From assembly GCF_002355335.1 (NCBI RefSeq), contig NZ_AP014946.1, forward strand, positions 2,619,501-2,683,500: a stretch of 64,000 nucleotides of DNA, given 5' to 3'. A program made the translations under genes and the position numbers. Each line of letters opens with the position of its first letter. The stretch's first letter is position 1. The notes beneath the pieces are model-generated. The model searched no databases. It was not told the DNA's origin and saw only the letters and a program-made list of their open reading frames with translations. The stretch is from Variibacter gotjawalensis (GTDB lineage Bacteria; Pseudomonadota; Alphaproteobacteria; Rhizobiales; Xanthobacteraceae). This document shows positions 54,260 to 62,448 of the stretch, in pieces.

Positions 54260-54571
54260 TCAACGCGAAGGAAAAAGTCGCCAGCGGTCATCTGCGCCTC
54301 TGAGCCTGCGCTGTCCTGCGAGCGGTTGTAGGCCTGCAGCGCGCCTGAAATGCAGCCGAACTGCTGAAGCCAACGAAATGCGGTCAAACCCGAGTATCGT
54401 GGGCCGAAGCGTAGCGACTGCCGAACGAAGCTCATCTCCTACAGGAGTGATGTCGGAATCTGTGGTCTCGAGCCGCCGCATTTCCGCAACCAACTCGGGT
54501 CTCCTCACGGCGATCTCGTTTGCTAGCAATCGAACAAAAGGTTCGGGCCAATCAGACGATAACTTGCTCAT
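54260..54571 (-). CDS. Small unknown protein, paralogue 3, first gene of the RTX run
   Basis: The 103-residue protein has the core PEPFVRLLANEIAVRRPELVAEM, TTDSDITPVGDELRSAVATLRP, GFDRISLASAVRLHFRRAAGLQPLA and an Arg-rich tail (QRRLRGADDRWRLFPSR). ATG 54571 is preceded by GGAG at 8 bases. Being first in the run, it should lie closest to the operon promoter, which must be in 54572-54956. Family and function are unknown. Confidence 0.78.
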   Translation of the reverse strand: MSKLSSDWPEPFVRLLANEIAVRRPELVAEMRRLETTDSDITPVGDELRSAVATLRPTILGFDRISLASAVRLHFRRAAGLQPLAGQRRLRGADDRWRLFPSR

Positions 54572-54956
54572 ATCGTGAACTCCGGCTCCCTCGAGGCGAA
54601 TGCGCAATGTGCTACGGAAAAAGATCGTCCCGTGACCTCGACTAACATTCTTCAAGCAGCGCTGAGCACGCAGCCGGCCTGTACGCGTGAAAAAAATACG
54701 GCTCGCCGTTGATGGCGGCGGGATAGACTTTCGGGATGATGTTGGTCGGCCTCTTGCGCTCCCTTGCGCGGGGCCAGTCGCTTTGTAGCGGCATCTCGCA
54801 TCGAGTCGCAATGACGATAATTTAGCGATCCACTGCTGCGGAATGTTGAATAAACGCAATGCGTGTAGCGAGGCAACCTTCAACGCTTGTGGTCCGCATC
54901 GCCACATCCTCCAACACAACCAAGGCTTTTGCCTCCGGCCTCACAAACCCCAACCC
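54572..54956. other. 385-base gap without a supported gene
   Basis: Reading frames here are open by chance in several phases. One minus-strand phase gives RPTNIIPKVYPAAINGEPYFF, which reads like part of a real protein that then degenerates, so the stretch may hold a gene relic. It should also contain the promoter of the RTX run and the end of the DUF3828-like transcript. Confidence 0.35.
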
Positions 54957-55439
54957 CTACGGCAGCTTCAACGTCTTCCGCAGCGTGTCCGGCTCTTCGC
55001 CGCCCCAGAGGATATCGCGGATGCGCCAGCCGTTGCCGATGCGCACGAGATCGTAGCCGATCGTCACCGGCTGGCCGAAATTGACGATCTTGGCATCCAC
55101 CCTCGCGCGGTCGCCCGCCTGCGAGACCACGACATACTCCGCCGACTTGATCTCGAAATCCTGCCCGTTGACAAACGGGTCGGCGCCGAGCGCGGACTCC
55201 TCGTCGTTCTCGCCGTCCTTCAGGATCGCTGCCGCGAGGTCCGGCTCGAACAGCTTGTCGACCAGCGGCTTATCCATCCAGTTGAACTGGACATTGTCCT
55301 CGCCCGCCTTGCCGACATAGTGGCTGTAGACGAAGCGCAGCAGCGCCTCGGGCGTCTGGTCGACCGCGCCTTGCGCTTGCGCTAGAGCCTGGCCGACGCC
55401 GGCGAACACCATGAAAGCAAGAAGGAAAAGTGTGCGCAT
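54957..55439 (-). CDS. Exported DUF3828-like protein
   Basis: The 160-residue protein has a clear signal peptide (TLFLLAFMVFAGVGQALAQA) and a mature domain with TPEALLRFVYSHYVG, MDKPLVDKLFEPDLAAAILKD, ADPFVNGQDFEIKSAEYVV and VTIGYDLVRIGNGWRIRDILW. This is the DUF3828 pattern, NTF2-like in feel; function unknown. ATG 55439 has GAGGTG upstream. It diverges from the DUF4164 gene. Confidence 0.82.
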   Translation of the reverse strand: MRTLFLLAFMVFAGVGQALAQAQGAVDQTPEALLRFVYSHYVGKAGEDNVQFNWMDKPLVDKLFEPDLAAAILKDGENDEESALGADPFVNGQDFEIKSAEYVVVSQAGDRARVDAKIVNFGQPVTIGYDLVRIGNGWRIRDILWGGEEPDTLRKTLKLP

Positions 55440-55535
55440 AATTGGCACCTCGAGAACCTGACATTGCGGCAGCGGCGGCGCGAGCGCACACTGCGAATCG
55501 TTGCACAACACGCGCAACCTACGTCGGAAGGGGCC

Positions 55536-55817
55536 GTGACGGAACATTCGGGAATGGAGGCGGCGGCGAAACGTCTGTCGGCAGCGCTCGACGGGCTCGA
55601 GGCCGCGCTTGAGCGCCGCCAGGAAGTCGACGGGCGAGAGCATGCGCTGGCCGACCAGGTCGCGGCGCTCGGCGTCGACCGATCGCGTCTTGCCTCACAG
55701 CTCGACGAGCAGACGGCCCGCGCGACCCAGCTTGGCGCCGCGACGCGCGAAGTCTCGCGGCGGCTCGATATGGCGATGGACGCTGTGCGCGCCGTCGTGT
55801 CCGGCAAAACGGGGTAG
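55536..55817 (+). CDS. DUF4164 coiled-coil protein
   Basis: The 93-residue product is a single coiled coil (AAKRLSAALDGLEAALERR, ADQVAALGVDRSRLASQLDEQ, ATREVSRRLDMAMDAVRAVV). The DUF4164 family precedes zapA in rhizobia and may work with it at division. Start is GTG 55536 with GGAAGGGG; ATG 55554 is an alternative. zapA begins 5 bases after its stop. Confidence 0.85.
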   Translation: MTEHSGMEAAAKRLSAALDGLEAALERRQEVDGREHALADQVAALGVDRSRLASQLDEQTARATQLGAATREVSRRLDMAMDAVRAVVSGKTG

Positions 55818-55822
55818 GGGCC

Positions 55823-56239
55823 ATGGCTTCGGTCCAAGTCACCATCGGTGGACGCGCTTATCGGATGGCCTGCGAGGACGGGCAGGAAGACCACCTGCGC
55901 GAACTTGCCGAGCAGTTCGACAAGCGGATCGAGGATTTGCGTGGGCAACTCGGCGAGATCGGGGATTCGCGGCTGACGGTGGTCGCCGCCCTCATGTTGT
56001 CGGACGAACTATCCGAGGCGCAGCGGCGCATCGCAAAGCTCGAACAGGACCACGGCGAGCGAATCATCGCGCTGCATGGCGAGATTTCGGAGGCCCGCGA
56101 GGCCAGCGCCGGCGCGAGCCTGAGGGCGCAGGCAACCAACACGGCGATCATCGCGGCACTGAATTCTGCCGCCGAGCGGGTCGAGAAGGTAACGAAATCC
56201 CTCAATGGCACGCTGACGACGAGCGTGCCGATGGGATAA
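55823..56239 (+). CDS. zapA: Cell division protein ZapA
   Basis: The 138-residue protein opens VQVTIGGRAYRMACEDGQEDHLRELAEQFDKRIEDLR, the ZapA head domain, followed by RLTVVAALMLSDELSEAQRRI and a long coiled coil. ZapA cross-links FtsZ filaments at the division site. GTAGGGG precedes ATG 55823. Coupled to the DUF4164 gene upstream. In many rhizobia this pair is next to tkt; here the RTX block and DUF3828 gene lie between. Confidence 0.93.
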   Translation: MASVQVTIGGRAYRMACEDGQEDHLRELAEQFDKRIEDLRGQLGEIGDSRLTVVAALMLSDELSEAQRRIAKLEQDHGERIIALHGEISEAREASAGASLRAQATNTAIIAALNSAAERVEKVTKSLNGTLTTSVPMG

Positions 56240-56396
56240 CGGGATCGTTGGGTGTGCCGGGGCGGCCTAAATGCAACGGTCGCGCAAACTTGTTCAAGGC
56301 CCCTAGGAATCGAACAAAAATCCGTGTGGGTGTGCTTGATTGTCGCAGGGGGCGTGCGGCAATGCAGAAGCATTGCGTGAGGCTGGACGTAGAGGC
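56240..56396 (+). other. Gap after zapA with hairpins; possible 6S RNA position
   Basis: A perfect hairpin GCAATGC-AGAA-GCATTGC lies at 56359-56376. TGCCG near 56254 has a partner CGGCA near 56357, with partial pairing between. In many proteobacteria the 6S RNA gene follows zapA; I cannot confirm it here. Confidence 0.25.
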
Positions 56397-57908
56397 GTGA
56401 CGGGAGCGCGTTGGATCGGGAGGCGTAGGTTGGGGCGCGCGTGGACAGCGCGCGCCGGTGGCCTCCTCGTGTCCGTTTCGCTGCTCGGCGCCTGCACGTT
56501 GGGCCCCGATTTCAAGCAACCCGACGCGCCGGAAACCGCCCGCTATCTGCCCCCAAGCGCGGGCGCGGAGCGGGTCGGCGGCCAGCGCCTCGCGCGCGGC
56601 GCCGAGGTGCCGTCCCGCTGGTGGGAGCGGTTCGGCTCGGGCGAACTGACGAGCCTCATCGACGAGGGCATCGCGCACAATTCCGATCTCCACGCCGCCG
56701 AAGCCGCCGTGCGGATCGCCGAGGCGAATGCCCGCGTTGTCGCGGCCAGCCTATTCCCTGTGGTCACGGGCAGCTTCGCGCCGACCCGCCAGCGCGATCC
56801 GGTCTCGACATTGCAATCGAACGCGGCGTCGGGCGCCGCGGTGTACAGCGTCAACACCGCGCAGCTCAGCGTATCCTTCGTGCCCGACGTTTTCGGCGGG
56901 ACGCGCCGAAATATCGAATCCGCGCAGGCGCAGGTCGAGGTCGCGGATTTCCAGCGCGAGGCCGTTTACCAGACGCTCGCCGCCAACATCGCACTCGCGG
57001 CGATCCAGGAAGCCTCGCTGCGCGGGCAGGTGATGGTGACGCAGCGGCTCATCACGCTGCAGACGCAACTGCTCGGACTTCTACGGAAGCAATCCGACGC
57101 CGGTCAGATCGCGCTCCCCGATGTCCTTGCGCAGGAGACCGCGCTAGCGCAGACAAAGCTCTTGCTGCCGCCGCTACAGCGGCAACTCGACCAGCAGCGC
57201 AATCTGCTTGCAACGCTCACCGGCAAAATGCCGAGCGGCTATGACGGGCGGGGCTTCATCCTTTCGCACTTCCGCCTGCCGCGCGATCTTCCACTGAGCT
57301 TGCCGGCCGAACTCGTGCGCCAGCGCCCGGATGTGCGCGCCGCCGAGGCCACGCTGCATTCCGCGAATGCGCAGATCGGCGTCGCGATCGTCAATCGCCT
57401 GCCGCAGCTGACGCTGACGGCAAATGCGGGCTCGAGTGCCGCGACGGTCGCGAAACTGTTCACCGCCGGCACCGGCTTCTGGTTCCTCGGCGCCAACGCC
57501 GCGCAGGTGTTGTTCGATGCCGGTCAGCTCAAAGCAAAGCAGACGGTCGCCGAAGAAACTTTCATGCAGGCAGCCGCACAGTATCGCAGCACGGTCATTC
57601 AAGGCGTGCGCAATGTCGCCGATACGCTTGCGGCCCTCAAAAGCGACGCTGACGCCGTGAACGCGTCGATCGCGGCCGAGCGCGCGGCATCGCGCAACAT
57701 CGAGCTGCTGCGCCAGCAAGTCGATCGTGGCCAAATCAGTTTGCCGAGTTTGATCACCGCACAACAAGCCTATCTGCAGACGTCGCTGGCGCGCGTGCAG
57801 GCGGAGGCCGCGCGCCTCGCCGACACGGTCGCGCTATTCCAAGCGCTCGGCGGCGGCTGGTGGAATCGTCCGATTGCGGTGGTCGTGGAAGAACGCGTGA
57901 CGCGATGA
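56397..57908 (+). CDS. Outer membrane factor lipoprotein of an RND efflux system
   Basis: The 503-residue TolC-family protein has a lipobox (VSLLGACTLGPDF, Cys lipidated), the NodT-type opening PDFKQPDAPETARY, WWERFGSGELTSLIDEGIAHNSDL, and two repeats of the TolC barrel-helix plan with LPAELVRQRPDVRAAEATLHSANAQIGVA. It forms the outer channel of the metal pump encoded next. GTG 56397 places the signal peptide correctly. Its TGA overlaps the adaptor ATG. Confidence 0.92.
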   Translation: MTGARWIGRRRLGRAWTARAGGLLVSVSLLGACTLGPDFKQPDAPETARYLPPSAGAERVGGQRLARGAEVPSRWWERFGSGELTSLIDEGIAHNSDLHAAEAAVRIAEANARVVAASLFPVVTGSFAPTRQRDPVSTLQSNAASGAAVYSVNTAQLSVSFVPDVFGGTRRNIESAQAQVEVADFQREAVYQTLAANIALAAIQEASLRGQVMVTQRLITLQTQLLGLLRKQSDAGQIALPDVLAQETALAQTKLLLPPLQRQLDQQRNLLATLTGKMPSGYDGRGFILSHFRLPRDLPLSLPAELVRQRPDVRAAEATLHSANAQIGVAIVNRLPQLTLTANAGSSAATVAKLFTAGTGFWFLGANAAQVLFDAGQLKAKQTVAEETFMQAAAQYRSTVIQGVRNVADTLAALKSDADAVNASIAAERAASRNIELLRQQVDRGQISLPSLITAQQAYLQTSLARVQAEAARLADTVALFQALGGGWWNRPIAVVVEERVTR

Positions 57909-59173
57909 GTGAAGAGCATAGCCCCCCGCCGCCACAGACTTTGCCCGCGTCTCCGCAGCCGAAGAGCCGCGTGAGGCCGCTCGGCATTCTGCTCTTGCTC
58001 GCGATAGTCGCGGGCGGTGGTTATGCGTGGTGGAAGTATCAGGAAAAGCCTCCCGAACCCGCCGCCAAACCGGAAGCGGCGCGCGGCGCCGGCAAGCCGT
58101 TCTATCCGACGCAGCAGCAATGGGCTTCGCTGACCGTCGAGCCGATCCAGCGCCGCGTCTTCCGCCCGGAGATCACCACAGAAGGCAAGATCACGATCGA
58201 CGAAGACACGTCGACGCCGGTGTTCTCGCCGTATGCGGGCCGCGTGATCCGCCTGATGGTGCGGCCCGGCGACAAGATCATGCGCGGCCAGCCGCTGTTC
58301 ACGATCGAGGCGACTGACGCCGTTCAGGCGCAGAACGATTACATCGCAGCGCTGTCGGCACTCAACAAATCGCGTTCGCAGCTGAACCTGGCGCAGAGCG
58401 TCGAGCGCCGCCTACGCGACCTTTCCGAAGCGAAGGCGATCTCGCAGCGCGAGTATCAGGCCGCGCAAGCCGATCTCGTCAGCGCACAGAACGATGTCCG
58501 GTCGGCCGAGACCGCACGCGAAGCGGTGCGCAATCGTTTGCGTATCCTCGGCCGCACGGACCAGGAAATCGACGAGTTCGAGAAGTCCGGCAAGATGACG
58601 AGCGAGACGACGATCACGTCGCCGCTTGAAGGCACTGTCGTGCAGCGCAAGGTCGGTCCGGGGCAGTACATATCGGCGGGCTCGTCCGATCCGCTGTTCG
58701 TCGTCGGCGATCTGTCGCGCGTCTGGGTGCTGGCTTACGTGCGCGAGAGCGAAGCCGCGAACGTCAAGGTCGGCCAAGCGATGTACTTCAAGGTGCTCGG
58801 CTCCAATGAGCTACCGCGCGGTGCGAACATCGCCTACATCGCGGCTTCGCTCGATCCGGCGACGCGGCGTCTCACCGCGCGTGCCGTCGTCAGCAATCCG
58901 GAGGGCCGGCTGCGGCCCGAGATGTTCGTCTCGACGACAATCCTCACCGGCGAAGGCGATTACTACCCAGCCGTGCCGCGCGATGCCGTGCTGTACGAAG
59001 GCGAGACCGCCCGCGTCTGGGTCGTCACTCCGGACAACGGCGTCGAACTGCGCTTTATCAAGCCCGGTCTCCTCAATGATCGCTTCCTGCAGGTGCTCGA
59101 TGGCGTGCGCGTCGGCGAACGCGTGATCGTCAAGGGCAGCGTCTTCATCGACCGTGAAGGGCAGGGAGGATGA
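57905..59173 (+). CDS. RND periplasmic adaptor (membrane fusion) protein
   Basis: The 422-residue protein has one N-terminal helix (LGILLLLAIVAGGGYAWW) and the HlyD-like layout: a lipoyl half (ITTEGKITIDEDTSTPVFSPYAGRVIRLMVRPGDKI), a helical hairpin (LSALNKSRSQLNLAQSVERRL and following), the second lipoyl half (ITSPLEGTVVQRKVGPGQYI) and a beta-barrel. This is the CusB/CzcB plan. No Met-rich or His-rich metal site is seen at the N-terminus. Overlaps both neighbours by ATGA. Confidence 0.92.
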   Translation: MSEEHSPPPPQTLPASPQPKSRVRPLGILLLLAIVAGGGYAWWKYQEKPPEPAAKPEAARGAGKPFYPTQQQWASLTVEPIQRRVFRPEITTEGKITIDEDTSTPVFSPYAGRVIRLMVRPGDKIMRGQPLFTIEATDAVQAQNDYIAALSALNKSRSQLNLAQSVERRLRDLSEAKAISQREYQAAQADLVSAQNDVRSAETAREAVRNRLRILGRTDQEIDEFEKSGKMTSETTITSPLEGTVVQRKVGPGQYISAGSSDPLFVVGDLSRVWVLAYVRESEAANVKVGQAMYFKVLGSNELPRGANIAYIAASLDPATRRLTARAVVSNPEGRLRPEMFVSTTILTGEGDYYPAVPRDAVLYEGETARVWVVTPDNGVELRFIKPGLLNDRFLQVLDGVRVGERVIVKGSVFIDREGQGG

Positions 59174-62100
59174 ACTCCGTAGTCTCCTTCGCCCTCCACC
59201 ATCGTGCGATGGTGGTGCTCGCTTTCATCTTGATGATGATCGGCGGGCTGTTCGCCTTCTCGCGCCTCAACATCGAAGCCTATCCGGACCCGACGCCCCC
59301 GATGGTCGACATCGTGACGCAAGTCGGCGGTCTCTCGGCCGAAGAGGTCGAACGCTACATCACGATCCCGATCGAGGCGCAGACGTCCGGCCTGCCGAAC
59401 CTGCGCACCGTCCGCACGATTTCGCTCTACGGCCTTTCGGACGTGAAGCTGCAATTCTCGTTCGACTACACTTACGACCAGGCATTGCAGCAGGTGCTCA
59501 ACCGCCTCGCTCAACTGCCGTCGCTGCCGAATAACGCGCAGCCGACGATTTCGCCTGTGTCGCCGATCGGCGAAGTGTTCCGCTATCAGCTGATCGGTCC
59601 GCCCGGCTACAGCGTGCTCGATCTCAAGACGCTGCAGGATTGGGTGTTGCAACGCCGCTTCCGCACCGTGCCGGGCGTCATTGACGTGACCGGCTGGGGC
59701 GGCAAGACGAAGCAGTACGAACTACAGATCGACATCAACAAACTTATCGCCGCGAACCTCACGCTCGCCGGCGTCATCCAGACGCTGCAGAACAGTAACG
59801 TCAACGTCGGCGGCAACACGATCAACATCGGCCAGCAGGTCGCGGTCGTGCGCGGCGTCGGTCTCATTCGTTCGGCGGAAGATCTCGCCAACACGATGCT
59901 GACGCAGGCGAACGGAAATCCGATCCTCGTCAGCGACATCGCCAACGTCAATATCAGCAACAAGCCGCGCCTCGGCGTCGCCGGCAAGGACGACCAAGAC
60001 GATATCGTCCAGGGCATCGTGTTGATGCGGCGCGGCGAAAAGAGCATGCCGACCATCATGGCGGTGACTGCCGAGGTCGAGCGCATCAACACGTCGAATG
60101 TCTTGCCGCCAGGCGTGCGCATCGAGCGCATCTACGACCGCAAAGACCTGATCGAGCTGACGACGCACACGGTGCTGCACAACATGGTGGTCGGCATCGC
60201 GCTGATCTTCCTCCTGCAGTGGGTCTTCCTCGGCAATCTGCGCAGCGCGTTGATCGTCGGCGCCACAATTCCGTTCGCGCTCTTCTTCGCCATCGCGATC
60301 CTCGTGCTGCGCGGCGAGTCCGCGAATTTGCTCTCCGTCGGCGCCATCGACTTCGGCCTCATCGTCGACGCCACCGTCGTCATGATGGAGAGTATTTTTA
60401 GACGGCTCGGCCATTCGGCGAGCCATGGCCCGACCGGCGCTGATCGCGTCGGCGCGGCCGAGCTTGGCTTCACGGACAAGCTTTACGGCATCTTTCTTGC
60501 GGCACGCGACGTCAACCGCTCGATCTTTTTTGCGGCCGCGATCATCATCGCGGCGTTCATTCCGCTGTTCACGCTGAGCGGCGTCGAGGGGCACATCTTC
60601 GGTCCGATGGCGAAGACCTACGCTTACGCGTTGCTCGGCGGCCTCATCGCGACCTTCACGGTGACGCCGGCGCTCAGCGCTTACTTACTGCCCGAGAAAG
60701 TCGCGCACACCGAAACGCTGTTGGTTCGCGCGCTCCAGCGCGTCTACATGCCGGTGCTGCGCGCCGCGCTGTCGCAAAAGCTCATCACGCTGATCATCGC
60801 CGGCGTCATGCTCGCGCTCACGGTCATCGGCGTCCGCATGCTCGGCCTCGAATTCCTGCCGAAGCTCGAGGAAGGCAACCTCTGGGTCCGCGCCACGATG
60901 CCGTCGACGATCTCGCTCGAAGAGGGCAACGGCTACGTCAACCGGATGCGGACGCTCATCAAGAGCTTCCCGGAAGTCGAGTCAGTCGTCTCGCAGCATG
61001 GCCGCCCGGACGACGGCACCGACGCCGCCGGCTTCTTCAACGCCGAATTCTTCACGCCGCTGAAACCCGCCGACCAATGGCGCAAAGGCGTCGACAAGGA
61101 CGCGCTCACCGATCAGATGCTGGCGAAACTCAAAGCGGACTTCCCCGGCGTCGAGTTCAACTTCTCGCAATATCTGCAGGACAACGTCGCCGAAGCGGTG
61201 TCGGGCGTGAAGGGAGAGAACTCGATCAAGGTCTACGGCAACGATCTGCGCGTGCTCACCGAGACCGCGAACAAGATCAAGGCCGTGCTGGCGACCATTC
61301 CGGGCGTTGCCGATCTCGCGGTGTTCAACTCGCTCGGGCAGCCGACCGTGCAGGTCGACGTCGACCGCTTGCGCGCCGCGCGCTACGGGCTGACGCCGGG
61401 CGACATCAACACCATCGTGCGTGTCGCCATCGGCGGCGACGCTGCCGGTGACGTTTACGAAGCGGGCAGCGATCGCCGCTTCCCGATCGTCGTGCGTCTA
61501 GCGCCCGAATATCGAAAGAGTCTCGAGGCGATTGAGAATCTGAGCATCGGTGTGCAGACCGCGAACGGCATGTCGCAAATTCCGATCGGCGAGGTCGCCG
61601 ACGTGCGTCTCGTCTCCGGCGCGTCATACATCTACCGCGAACAACAGCAGCGTTATCTGCCGGTGAAGTTCTCCGTGCGTGACCGCGACTTGGGCAGCGC
61701 GATTGCCGAAGCGCAGGAGCGCGTCGCCAAGGAAGTGCCGTTGCCGCCGGGCTCGCGGCTCGAATGGGTCGGCGAATTCGGCAATCTGCAGGACGCCATC
61801 GCGCGGCTTCGCGTCGTCGTTCCGATCAGCCTGCTGATGATGGGGCTTTTGCTCTGGCTGAACTTCAACTCGGTCACGGACATGCTGCTCGGCCTCAGCG
61901 TGATCCCGATGGCTATCGTCGGCGGCATTCTCGGCCTCGCGCTCACCGGCACCGCGTTCAGCGTCTCTGCCGCGATCGGTTTCATCGCGCTGTTCGGCAT
62001 CGCCGTGATGGACGGCATCATCATCCTCACGCAGTACAATCAGCTCATCGCGGCGGGGCGCGACCGCGACTCCGCGATCCTGCGCACCGGGGAACTGCAG

Positions 62101-62310
62101 ATGACGCCCGTGTTGATGACCTGCATCATCGCCGGTGTCGGCCTTGTGCCGGCCGCGCTCTCGACCGGCATTGGTTCGCAAGTGCAGAAGCCGCTCGCGA
62201 TTGTCGTCGTCGGAGGCATGATGCTCGCGCCGTTGATCATCCTGACGGTGCTGCCGGTGCTGATCTCGCTGTTCTCGCGCCGCCGCATGGAAGCGGGGAC
62301 GATCCAGTAG
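59170..62310 (+). CDS. Heavy-metal RND efflux pump, CusA/CzcA family
   Basis: The 1046-residue proton-driven pump has 12 membrane helices and two large periplasmic loops. HME-type features: NIEAYPDPTPPMVDIVTQ in the first loop, and DFGLIVDATVVMMES in TM4, with the D-x5-D-x5/6-E proton relay typical of metal pumps (hydrophobic-drug pumps have a DD pair). GLALTGTAFSVSAAIGFIALFGIAVMDGIIIL is TM10-11. The Met triad of CusA is not evident, so divalent Zn/Co/Cd/Ni is as likely as Cu/Ag. Last gene of the three-gene operon. No regulator is adjacent. Confidence 0.94.
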   Translation: MNSVVSFALHHRAMVVLAFILMMIGGLFAFSRLNIEAYPDPTPPMVDIVTQVGGLSAEEVERYITIPIEAQTSGLPNLRTVRTISLYGLSDVKLQFSFDYTYDQALQQVLNRLAQLPSLPNNAQPTISPVSPIGEVFRYQLIGPPGYSVLDLKTLQDWVLQRRFRTVPGVIDVTGWGGKTKQYELQIDINKLIAANLTLAGVIQTLQNSNVNVGGNTINIGQQVAVVRGVGLIRSAEDLANTMLTQANGNPILVSDIANVNISNKPRLGVAGKDDQDDIVQGIVLMRRGEKSMPTIMAVTAEVERINTSNVLPPGVRIERIYDRKDLIELTTHTVLHNMVVGIALIFLLQWVFLGNLRSALIVGATIPFALFFAIAILVLRGESANLLSVGAIDFGLIVDATVVMMESIFRRLGHSASHGPTGADRVGAAELGFTDKLYGIFLAARDVNRSIFFAAAIIIAAFIPLFTLSGVEGHIFGPMAKTYAYALLGGLIATFTVTPALSAYLLPEKVAHTETLLVRALQRVYMPVLRAALSQKLITLIIAGVMLALTVIGVRMLGLEFLPKLEEGNLWVRATMPSTISLEEGNGYVNRMRTLIKSFPEVESVVSQHGRPDDGTDAAGFFNAEFFTPLKPADQWRKGVDKDALTDQMLAKLKADFPGVEFNFSQYLQDNVAEAVSGVKGENSIKVYGNDLRVLTETANKIKAVLATIPGVADLAVFNSLGQPTVQVDVDRLRAARYGLTPGDINTIVRVAIGGDAAGDVYEAGSDRRFPIVVRLAPEYRKSLEAIENLSIGVQTANGMSQIPIGEVADVRLVSGASYIYREQQQRYLPVKFSVRDRDLGSAIAEAQERVAKEVPLPPGSRLEWVGEFGNLQDAIARLRVVVPISLLMMGLLLWLNFNSVTDMLLGLSVIPMAIVGGILGLALTGTAFSVSAAIGFIALFGIAVMDGIIILTQYNQLIAAGRDRDSAILRTGELQMTPVLMTCIIAGVGLVPAALSTGIGSQVQKPLAIVVVGGMMLAPLIILTVLPVLISLFSRRRMEAGTIQ

Positions 62311-62325
62311 GAACGGGCACAGCTC

Positions 62326-62435
62326 GTAGCTCGGATGAGCGAGGCGTGGCCGAGCGATATCCGGAGCTGAGTTTGCGTTAACCTCACACCCCGGATGTCG
62401 CGCGGCGCAGACGCGCCGCCGCTCATCCGGGCTAC
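62326..62435. repeat. GTAGCTCGGATGAG palindromic repeat
   Basis: GTAGCTCGGATGAGCGAGGCG at 62326 faces CGCCGCTCATCCGGGCTAC ending at 62435. Same family as 17613-17830 and 43696-43790. It lies between the converging RND pump and OprB genes. Confidence 0.85.
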
Positions 62436-62448
62436 AGTCGGCAGACGC

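Noticed and set aside
56397-57908. Outer membrane factor as the secretion channel of the RTX protein
   Set aside because: It is a lipoprotein translationally coupled to the metal RND adaptor and pump, on the other strand from the RTX run.
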